Origin: Candidatus Neoanaerotignum tabaqchaliae
GTDB taxonomy: Bacteria; Bacillota; Clostridia; Lachnospirales; Anaerotignaceae
Length of the DNA stretch: 14,460 bases
Direction of reading: 5' to 3'
Assembly (NCBI GenBank): GCA_904420235.1
Contig: CAJFUS010000148.1
Span: 1-14,460 of the forward strand
A program made the position numbers and the translations under genes. This document shows positions 5,738 through 12,183 of the stretch, one piece after another (within the stretch, counting starts at the first letter, position 1; each line of letters begins with the position of its first letter). Under the pieces are notes generated by a model. The model ran no database searches and was not told where the DNA came from. It saw only the letters and a list, made by a program, of their open reading frames with translations.

Positions 5738-7027
5738 TTAAGCCGGTTCTCCGGCGGCCTGTCTTGTGAAAATCATGGCGTTGTTTAATATTTGAGCGGC
5801 CTCTCCTCTTGAAACAACTCCCTTAGGATTAAGAGTTCCGGTTGAGCCTATAATTTTGTTTACTGTGCAGTACACAACTCCGCTTCTGCAGTCGGAGGAA
5901 ATTTGGTCAGCATCGCTGAAATTGAGATTTGTGTTCAATGTTCCGCCGGAAGCTATGCCTTTATAAACGGCGTAGTTATAAATCATCTGGCAAAGTTGTT
6001 CTCTTGTTATGCTTCCGGAAGGGTTGAAAACTCCTTCAGAAGCGGGCGATATTATTCCCATGTGATAGGACCAGCTTATCATGTCTCTGTAGGCGTTTGA
6101 CTCAGAAACGTCGCTGTATGGATTTGAGAATTTGGCTGAAACTATTCTTTCCATTCTCCAAAATGCCCTTGCAGCTACATCCCTTGTAAGCGGCTCGGAC
6201 GGTGAGAACTGGTTTTGAAGCGTTCCAAGAAGAACATCGTTTTTATAAAGATTAAGAGCGCTTCTATAATATGAGTCGGACGAGGTTATGTCGGTGTATG
6301 GGTTTTCCACATTGTCAACATTGAAGCTAAACTCAGGAATTGACATGCTTTGGGATGAAGAACCGCTTGATGAACCGGATGACGAGCTGGAGCTACCATC
6401 GCCGGAGGACTTAACAAACCTTGCGGACAATGTATGGTCTTTGGCCACATTGCTGAAAGTGTATGAGCTTATTTTTCCAACATATACATCATCTATGTAT
6501 ACCTCTGATATTTCATAGCCGGTTTCAGGCACTATGTTGAATGTAACGCTTCCTCCGCCGTTAACACTGGCGTTTCCGGCAGGGTCAATTTTGCCGCGGC
6601 CAGTTGTTGACGTTATTATATGGAATATTTTATTGCTGTCAACAGTAGGTGTTGTAACCGTTGGGGTTTGCTGTGTTGTTGATGAGCCGGAACTGTTTGA
6701 ACTGGTGTATTTTTTTGTTTTCTCAAACTCCGCTTTAAGGGTATGGTCGCTTGTTATAAACTGAAATGTATAGCTGTCAACATCTCCAACGCTTTTGCCG
6801 TCTATAATTACGTCGGAAACCTCATAGTTAAAGTCGGGAGTCATTGTTACCGTAAGAGACTCGCCATAAGGCACTTCGGTGCTGTATTTAGGCGATACGC
6901 TTCCGCCTTCTCCGGCGATTGTGTTTATTACAAAGTAATCGTTAGCCAAAGCGGTGTATGGAAACGCGGAGGCGCATAATGAAACGGCTGAAATTATGCA
7001 CATAACGCGTTTTTTTATCTGTAACAT
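5738..7027 (-). CDS. Secreted SLH-domain protein with two bacterial-repeat domains
   Basis: This 429-residue exported protein begins with a signal peptide: basic start MLQIKKR, a hydrophobic stretch and a likely cut after ALA at residue 28. Two homologous beta-rich repeats follow, at about 29-107 and 134-208. Each runs from a GxG..SP/DP start through GYE-like (NYEVSDVIIDG, GYEISEVYIDD) to a DHTLxAxF end, the pattern of divergent InlB B-type/Flg_new repeats. Linkers are rich in Ser and Thr, including a poly-Ser stretch near 209-227. Residues 242-429 hold three SLH units with conserved TRDV, TREQ and SRGE corners. SLH triplets bind cell-wall polysaccharide, so this is probably a surface-anchored S-layer-associated protein; its ligand is unknown. 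The ATG at 7027 follows GGAGG at good spacing; an earlier in-frame ATG overlaps that site. It has its own promoter and terminator. Confidence 0.9.
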   Translation of the reverse strand: MLQIKKRVMCIISAVSLCASAFPYTALANDYFVINTIAGEGGSVSPKYSTEVPYGESLTVTMTPDFNYEVSDVIIDGKSVGDVDSYTFQFITSDHTLKAEFEKTKKYTSSNSSGSSTTQQTPTVTTPTVDSNKIFHIITSTTGRGKIDPAGNASVNGGGSVTFNIVPETGYEISEVYIDDVYVGKISSYTFSNVAKDHTLSARFVKSSGDGSSSSSSGSSSGSSSQSMSIPEFSFNVDNVENPYTDITSSDSYYRSALNLYKNDVLLGTLQNQFSPSEPLTRDVAARAFWRMERIVSAKFSNPYSDVSESNAYRDMISWSYHMGIISPASEGVFNPSGSITREQLCQMIYNYAVYKGIASGGTLNTNLNFSDADQISSDCRSGVVYCTVNKIIGSTGTLNPKGVVSRGEAAQILNNAMIFTRQAAGEPA

Positions 7028-7064
7028 ATAAAAACCTCCAATCATTATTTAAGTTTTTGTTTTT

Positions 7065-7093
7065 ATTATACAGGTTTTTAACCACTATAACAA
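7065..7093 (-). promoter_or_regulatory. Putative promoter of the SLH-protein gene
   Basis: On the minus strand TTGTTA (7088-7093) and a perfect TATAAT (7065-7070) are 17 bases apart, about 40 bases upstream of the start codon. The spacer contains the small inverted repeat GGTT-AAA-AACC. It is divergent from the alaS promoter about 100 bases away; the AT-rich stretch between them (7094-7190) shows nothing I can assign. Confidence 0.65.
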
Positions 7094-7190
7094 CAGAATT
7101 TACGAATAAGAATATGGTTTTTATGTTAAGATTTTATTACAATGGATTAATTTTACTTTTTTCAATGGGATTTTTAACCGGATTTAATTG

Positions 7191-7219
7191 TTGACAACAG
7201 AAGTTTAATAAAATATAAT
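7191..7219 (+). promoter_or_regulatory. Consensus sigma-A promoter of alaS
   Basis: TTGACA (7191-7196) and TATAAT (7214-7219) both match the consensus exactly, with the ideal 17-base spacer. Transcription should begin near 7226, just ahead of the T-box leader. A perfect promoter gives high constant initiation, leaving control to the leader. Confidence 0.85.
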
Positions 7220-7240
7220 TACTAAATATGTAAAAGCTGT

Positions 7241-7461
7241 GAAGGGAAAAAGTAAAAAACAAAAAGCCTTTTCAGAGAGGCGGGCCGTGGCTGCAAGCCC
7301 GCTAAGAGCGTATGTTTTTGAAGCCGTCCCGGAGCCTTTCGGGTGATAAGTCCGAAACGTTGCCCTCGTTACGGGAAAAAGAGAGATGTCTTTTAATTTA
7401 AAAGGCATAAATAGGGTGGTACCGCGAGCCTTCGTCCCTAATGTGTGGACGGGGCTTTTTT
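7241..7461 (+). promoter_or_regulatory. T-box riboswitch leader, alanine-specific (specifier GCC)
   Basis: This leader RNA senses uncharged tRNA-Ala and controls readthrough into alaS. The parts are visible in order. The stem I base is GGGA (7244-7247) with TCCC (7327-7330). AGTA (7251-7254) of the specifier-loop region follows. A distal hairpin pairs GCGGGC (7280-7285) with GCCCGC (7297-7302). GAA then precedes the specifier GCC, an alanine codon (7323-7325). Another hairpin pairs TTTCGG (7337-7342) with CCGAAA (7352-7357). Stem III is ATGTCTTTT (7386-7394) with AAAAGGCAT (7400-7408). The T-box AGGGTGGTACCGCG is at 7413-7426. The variable base in TGGT is T, pairing with the A discriminator of tRNA-Ala. 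The antiterminator pairs AGGG (7413-7416) with CCCT (7436-7439) and excludes the terminator. Confidence 0.95.
7427..7461 (+). terminator. Regulated terminator of the alaS T-box
   Basis: AGCC (7427-7430) with GGCT (7453-7456) and CGTCC (7433-7437) with GGACG (7447-7451) form an interrupted stem followed by a T-run (7456-7461). Its 5' side shares bases 7436-7437 with the antiterminator arm, so the two folds compete. Bound uncharged tRNA-Ala should favour the antiterminator. Confidence 0.9.
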
Positions 7462-7501
7462 GTATTCAAAAATAATTTTATTTTGAGGAGGAAATTTTAT
7501 T

Positions 7502-10141
7502 ATGAAACCATTGGGTGTAAACGAGATAAGGGAGAAGTTCCTTTCGTTTTTCGAGAGCAAAGACCATTTAAGATTGCCGTCGGCGTCGCTTGTGCCTCAT
7601 AACGACAACAGCCTTCTTCTTATAAACTCGGGAATGGCCCCTTTAAAGCCTTTCTTTACTGGACAGGAGGTTCCGCCAAGAAAAAGAGTTACCACATGCC
7701 AAAAATGTATAAGAACCGGCGACATTGAGAATGTTGGAAAAACAGCCCGCCATGGAACATTTTTTGAAATGCTGGGAGATTTCTCTTTTGGTGATTATTT
7801 TAAAAACGAGATTATACCATGGAGCTGGGAATTTGTAACAAAGGTTCTTGAGATACCTGAGGATAAGCTTTATGTAACCGTTTATCAGGATGATGACGAG
7901 GCCGCTAAAATATGGCACGAAAAAGTAGGCCTTCCAAAGGATAGAATTTTCTATATGGGCAAAGAGGATAATTTCTGGGAGCATGGAACAGGCCCCTGTG
8001 GACCATGCTCTGAAATATATTATGACAGAGGACCGGAATATGGCTGTGGAAAGCCAGGCTGCACTGTTGGCTGCGACTGTGACAGATATATGGAGTTCTG
8101 GAACCTTGTTTTCACTCAGTTTGACGCCCATGAGGACGGCACATACACAGAGCTGGAGAAAAAGAACATAGACACAGGCATGGGCCTTGAGAGAATGGCC
8201 ACAATAATGCAGGGCGTTGATTCTATATTTGACGTTGACACGTTAAAGGCGCTTAGGGACGCCGTTTGCAACATAGCCGGTGTTGAGTATATGGTTGACC
8301 ACAAAACAGATGAGAGCGTAAGGGTTATAGTTGACCATATACGTTCCGTTACATTTATGACAGCCGACGGCGTTCTTCCGTCAAATGAGGGAAGAGGCTA
8401 TGTTTTAAGAAGACTTTTAAGACGCGCGGCCCGTCACGGAAAAAGACTTGGAATTGAAAAAGAGTTCCTGGCCGACCTTTGCGAGGTTGTTATAGCCACG
8501 TCAGGGGACGCTTATCCGGAACTTAAAGAGAAAAAGGACTATATTAAAAAAGTGCTTACCGTTGAGGAAAACAGCTTCTATAAAACCCTTGACAAAGGAA
8601 TGGAAATTTTAAGAAGCGACATTGAGGAGATGAAAGCTAAGGACATTAAAGTTATGGGAGCTGACAAGAGCTTCAGACTTTATGACACTTACGGTTTCCC
8701 AATTGAGCTTACAGAGGAAATACTTGAGGAAGAGGGCTTTACTCTTGATAAAGACGCCTTTGCCGCAGAAATGAAGGAGCAGAAGGAAAGAGCCAGAGCC
8801 GCCAGAGCCGTTACAAACTATATGGGAGCTGCCGAGACAGTTTATAATCAGCTTGACCCGGCGCTTAAAACCGAGTTTGACGGATATACGAAATCCGTTA
8901 TAGAGGACGCAAAAGTTGTGGCCCTTGTTGCTGATAATAAAGTGGCAAACAGCGCTTCAGTTGGCAGCGATGTGGCTGTATTCCTTGATGTTACTCCGTT
9001 TTATGGAGAAATGGGCGGACAGGTAGGCGATATTGGCGTTATAAAAACAGATATGGGAACAGTTGAGGTTACAGACACAATACACGTTGTGGGTGGAAAA
9101 ATTGCCCATATAGGAACTGTTGTTGACGGAACAATATCAGTTGGTGAAAAGGCTGAGGCTAAAATTGACTCTAAAAACAGAATGTCCATATCAAGAAATC
9201 ACTCAGCCACGCACCTTCTTCAAAAGGCTCTCAGAGATGTTCTTGGAACCCATGTTGAGCAGGCCGGTTCTTATGTTTCGGCCGATAGGCTCCGTTTTGA
9301 CTTTACTCATTTCCAAGCTATGACGCCGGAGGAAATTAAAAAGGTTGAGGATATTGTTAACGAGAAAATTTTCGAGGCCATTGATATAAACATATCACAG
9401 AAAACCCTTGACGAGGCAAGAAAAGAGGGCGCTATGGCTCTTTTTGGCGAGAAATATGGCCAGATTGTGCGTGTTGTAAACATGGGCGGATACAGCGTTG
9501 AGCTTTGCGGCGGCGCTCATCTTAAAAACACAGCCCAGATAGGCTCATTTAAGATTATATCCGAAAACGGCATAGCCGCCGGTGTAAGACGTATAGAGGC
9601 TCTTACGGGAGAAGGCGCTCTTAAGCACTATCAGGCTCAGGAAACACAGCTTAAGGACGTTTGCTCTGTGCTTAAAACAACACCGGACAACATGCTTAAA
9701 AGACTCTCGGATGTTGTTAAGGAGCAGAAGGAACTTTCAAAAGAGGTTGGAAGGCTTAAATCAAAACTTGCGGGAGGAGCCGTTGAGGAAATTATAAAAA
9801 CCTGCGAGGAGATAAACGGTGTTAAAGCTGTGTTCGCTAAAATTGACGGAGCCGACGTTAACGGACTTAAAACAATGGGCGATGAACTTAAAAACAGGCT
9901 TGAAAATGCAGTTATAGTTTTAGCGGCTGAAACAGGCGGAAAAGCTGCGCTTGTTGCCATGGCAACAGATGCGGCGGTTAAAAAAGGCGCTCACGCCGGA
10001 AATATAATAAAGGCTGCCGCAGCCGTATGCGGCGGTGGTGGCGGCGGAAAGCCGTCAATGGCTCAGGCCGGCGGAAAAGACGCATCTAAAATAGACGAGG
10101 CCCTTGCCAAGGCTAAGGAAGTGTTAAAGGCTCAAATTTAA
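7502..10141 (+). CDS. alaS: Alanyl-tRNA synthetase
   Basis: This full-length class II synthetase of 879 residues (E. coli enzyme 876) attaches alanine to tRNA-Ala in the cytoplasm. The catalytic domain shows LLLINSGMAPLKPFF and the motif stretch CQKCIRTGDIENVGKTARHG, then GTFFEMLGDFSFGDYF. A cysteine-rich insert (GCGKPGCTVGCDCD) before EFWNLVFTQ is typical of clostridial AlaRS. The editing domain has its four zinc ligands: H567 and H571 in HSATH, C669 and H673 in CGGAH. These align with H564, H568, C666 and H670 of E. coli. The C-terminal domain ends with a glycine-rich GGGGGGKPSMAQAGGKD segment and a helix. GAGGAGG (7485-7491) precedes the ATG. Expression is set by the alanine T-box upstream; the gene is closed by a terminator, so it is a single-gene unit. 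Confidence 0.98.
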   Translation: MKPLGVNEIREKFLSFFESKDHLRLPSASLVPHNDNSLLLINSGMAPLKPFFTGQEVPPRKRVTTCQKCIRTGDIENVGKTARHGTFFEMLGDFSFGDYFKNEIIPWSWEFVTKVLEIPEDKLYVTVYQDDDEAAKIWHEKVGLPKDRIFYMGKEDNFWEHGTGPCGPCSEIYYDRGPEYGCGKPGCTVGCDCDRYMEFWNLVFTQFDAHEDGTYTELEKKNIDTGMGLERMATIMQGVDSIFDVDTLKALRDAVCNIAGVEYMVDHKTDESVRVIVDHIRSVTFMTADGVLPSNEGRGYVLRRLLRRAARHGKRLGIEKEFLADLCEVVIATSGDAYPELKEKKDYIKKVLTVEENSFYKTLDKGMEILRSDIEEMKAKDIKVMGADKSFRLYDTYGFPIELTEEILEEEGFTLDKDAFAAEMKEQKERARAARAVTNYMGAAETVYNQLDPALKTEFDGYTKSVIEDAKVVALVADNKVANSASVGSDVAVFLDVTPFYGEMGGQVGDIGVIKTDMGTVEVTDTIHVVGGKIAHIGTVVDGTISVGEKAEAKIDSKNRMSISRNHSATHLLQKALRDVLGTHVEQAGSYVSADRLRFDFTHFQAMTPEEIKKVEDIVNEKIFEAIDINISQKTLDEARKEGAMALFGEKYGQIVRVVNMGGYSVELCGGAHLKNTAQIGSFKIISENGIAAGVRRIEALTGEGALKHYQAQETQLKDVCSVLKTTPDNMLKRLSDVVKEQKELSKEVGRLKSKLAGGAVEEIIKTCEEINGVKAVFAKIDGADVNGLKTMGDELKNRLENAVIVLAAETGGKAALVAMATDAAVKKGAHAGNIIKAAAAVCGGGGGGKPSMAQAGGKDASKIDEALAKAKEVLKAQI

Positions 10142-10152
10142 TTTATGTTTTT

Positions 10153-10198
10153 AAAAGAGCTTCTTCCCATATATAATAAATATGGGAAGAACTCTTTT
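10153..10198 (+). terminator. Terminator of alaS
   Basis: AAAAGAG (10153-10159) pairs with CTCTTTT (10192-10198), and TTCTTCCCATA (10161-10171) pairs with TATGGGAAGAA (10181-10191). This is an 18-bp stem with only C10160 bulged and a 9-base loop. It begins 12 bases after the alaS stop. The T-tail is short (TTTTGATATT), so some readthrough into the AEC genes is possible. A TATAAT occurs in the loop (10172-10177), but no good -35 accompanies it. Confidence 0.8.
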
Positions 10199-10227
10199 GA
10201 TATTAAAGCTTACAGGGGGCATGGCTT

Positions 10228-11157
10228 ATGGATTTGTTCAGCATTGTGCTTACACAGGTAGGATTTTTTGCTACGGCACTGGCAGTGGGGTTTATAGCCC
10301 AAAGAATAGGCTTTATAACTGAAACTATGATACAGTCTATGTCCAAAATAATAATGAAGGTGCTTGTTCCTCTGCTTGTGCTTACGGTAACGGCCTCAAG
10401 CGGAAGCCTGAGTGAGTTTGTATCAGCTTGGCCATTTGCTCTTGTTGTGCTTGGAATGTACGCGATACACATAGCCATAAGCTTTATTACGGGGAAAATA
10501 GCCGGCCTTAAGCGTCCGGAGATAAACGCCCATGTGTGCTCGTGCTCTTTTGTTAACAGCGCATTAATAGGTTATCCTATTATTATGGCGGTTTTTCCGG
10601 AAAAATCGGGAATATATATAGCCGTGTTCCTTATAGTTGAAACCATAGTAACGTGGACGGTTGGTCTTATGATAGTGTCCAGCGCCAGCGGAAGCGGAAA
10701 AATTGACCTTAGAAGAATGGTTACGCCAATGACTATTGGCCTTGTTATAGGGCTTTTATTTATTTTGTTCAGCATACGGCCGCAAAATATAGTTTGGGAT
10801 ACTCTTACGGGCATAGGCGGAACGCAGAAGTATATCGGGCTTATTTATATAGGTGCCGATATAGGCTTTACAGGGTTTAAAAAAGTGTTCAAAGACATAA
10901 AGGTTTTTTTAACTATACCGGTTAAGCTTATCATAGCGCCGCTGTGTGTTTTTTTTATTTTTAAGTTTATTGGCGTGGACGCAGACATGGTTACTGCCGT
11001 TACAATATTTTCCATGCTCCCGTCAATGCTTATTATAACTATACTTTCAAAGGAATATAACGCCGCTCCGGATTACGCGTCTGGTTCCATATTAATAACA
11101 ACGGCGGCAAGCCTTGTAACAATGCCGCTGGTATTTTACATAATATCGTTTTTTTAA
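10228..11157 (+). CDS. AEC family transporter (first of two)
   Basis: This 309-residue integral membrane protein has about ten hydrophobic segments in two five-helix halves, as in the auxin efflux carrier (Mem_trans) family. Bacterial members move malate, other organic acids or related solutes across the cytoplasmic membrane. The first half carries the family segment as SFVNSALIGYPIIMAVFP, where the usual pattern is FGNxGFxGxPL, so it is somewhat diverged. The second half ends with DYASGSILITTAASLVTMPL, a standard family ending. The ATG at 10228 follows AGGGGG (10214-10219). The neighbour 24 bases downstream is a paralogue, and a hydratase follows, so the three likely form one operon for uptake and use of an organic acid. 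A separate promoter is not obvious in the short gap after the alaS terminator. The family call is firm; the substrate is inferred from context only. Confidence 0.9.
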   Translation: MDLFSIVLTQVGFFATALAVGFIAQRIGFITETMIQSMSKIIMKVLVPLLVLTVTASSGSLSEFVSAWPFALVVLGMYAIHIAISFITGKIAGLKRPEINAHVCSCSFVNSALIGYPIIMAVFPEKSGIYIAVFLIVETIVTWTVGLMIVSSASGSGKIDLRRMVTPMTIGLVIGLLFILFSIRPQNIVWDTLTGIGGTQKYIGLIYIGADIGFTGFKKVFKDIKVFLTIPVKLIIAPLCVFFIFKFIGVDADMVTAVTIFSMLPSMLIITILSKEYNAAPDYASGSILITTAASLVTMPLVFYIISFF

Positions 11158-11181
11158 TTTAGTTTTTGGGGGAATGGCCGA

Positions 11182-12117
11182 TTGAACAACAATGTTATTG
11201 TGCTTATAGGCCAAATGGAGATTATAGCCTCTCTTATGGTTATAGGCTTTTTTGAGCAGAAAATAAAACTTTTTGATGACAGACTTATAGACAGCCTTTC
11301 GGCCATAATGTCAAAGCTTATACTTCCATGTATGCTTATTACGGTAATAGGCTCTATATCAAGAGAGGAACTTTTTTCGTCGTGGCGATTTTTTGTGTGC
11401 TCGGTAGCGGCATATATTGTTGTTATAGCCATAAGCAAGTTTGTTGCCATATTTTCCGGATTAAAGGAGCCACAAAGGAGTATGCACGCTCTTTTGTGCT
11501 GTTTTGGAAACTCAGGCTTTATAGGCATACCACTTATAGTTTCAATGTTTCCCACAAGTGCTGGAATAGCGGCAGCCTCATTCTCGCTTATAGAGTCTAC
11601 ATTATATTGGGTTTTTGGTCCCTTGCTTATAAAAAGCGAAAATGGCGGCAAAAAAATTGACATTAAAAAAATAGTTACTCCTCTTACAATTTCAGTTATA
11701 ATAGGTTTTGTAATAGTGCTTCTTGACTTTGATTTTGACGGCTTTGTTTTGTGGGACACTGTTAAGGACGTGGGAGGCACAAGTAAATATTTTGCCAGCA
11801 TTTACATAGGCATGAATCTTGGACGAATGGGAATTAAAAAAGTTTCGGCCAACATGAGGGTATTTTTAACGGCGCCTTTTAAATTGATTATTTTCCCTGT
11901 TATGGCTTATATAGCGGTCTCCAAAATAGGAGCTCTTTCAGGCGATATACTTACAATGTATGTGGTGCTTTTTGCAACGCCAGCCGGAATGACGCTTCCT
12001 ATATTGGCCAATATAAGCGGCGCCGACGGTGATTACGCCTCGGCAGGGTGTATGGTATCAACGGTTTTATGCCTTTTTACAATGCCTTTTGTTATATGGC
12101 TTACGGGAATTATATAA
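11182..12117 (+). CDS. AEC family transporter (second of two, TTG start)
   Basis: This 311-residue paralogue of the preceding gene aligns end to end with it by eye. Both share a SxWxF segment near residue 70, VTP(L/M)TI near the middle, WDT-x3-GG(T)xKY and DYAS near the end. It has about ten membrane segments. It keeps the more typical family motif CFGNSGFIGIPLIVSMFP and the second-half ATPAGMTLPILA stretch. The start is a TTG at 11182 behind GGGGGAA; the nearest ATG would cut about 11 residues from the N-terminus and break the alignment with the paralogue. The gap from the upstream gene is only 24 bases, indicating cotranscription. The hydratase gene follows 66 bases later. The pair could work as two carriers for related acids or as a hetero-oligomer; neither is shown. 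Substrate unknown. Confidence 0.9.
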   Translation: MNNNVIVLIGQMEIIASLMVIGFFEQKIKLFDDRLIDSLSAIMSKLILPCMLITVIGSISREELFSSWRFFVCSVAAYIVVIAISKFVAIFSGLKEPQRSMHALLCCFGNSGFIGIPLIVSMFPTSAGIAAASFSLIESTLYWVFGPLLIKSENGGKKIDIKKIVTPLTISVIIGFVIVLLDFDFDGFVLWDTVKDVGGTSKYFASIYIGMNLGRMGIKKVSANMRVFLTAPFKLIIFPVMAYIAVSKIGALSGDILTMYVVLFATPAGMTLPILANISGADGDYASAGCMVSTVLCLFTMPFVIWLTGII

Positions 12118-12183
12118 AAAATGTTTTTTAAGGGCATTTTAAAATTTTTGCAGGAAATATTTTAATGAAATGGAGGGTTTTTG

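Noticed and set aside
7205..7408. A 67-codon minus-strand frame across the alaS leader.
   Set aside because: The stretch is fully explained by the T-box RNA on the plus strand.
11154..11801. A 215-codon minus-strand frame opposite the second AEC gene, and a similar 161-codon plus-strand frame opposite gltX (3607-4092).
   Set aside because: Both are shadows of genes with clear family motifs on the other strand.
12117..12150. AAAATG/CATTTT inverted repeat between the second AEC gene and the hydratase, considered as a terminator.
   Set aside because: Only six A/T-rich pairs with a long loop; it is unlikely to stop transcription between operon genes.
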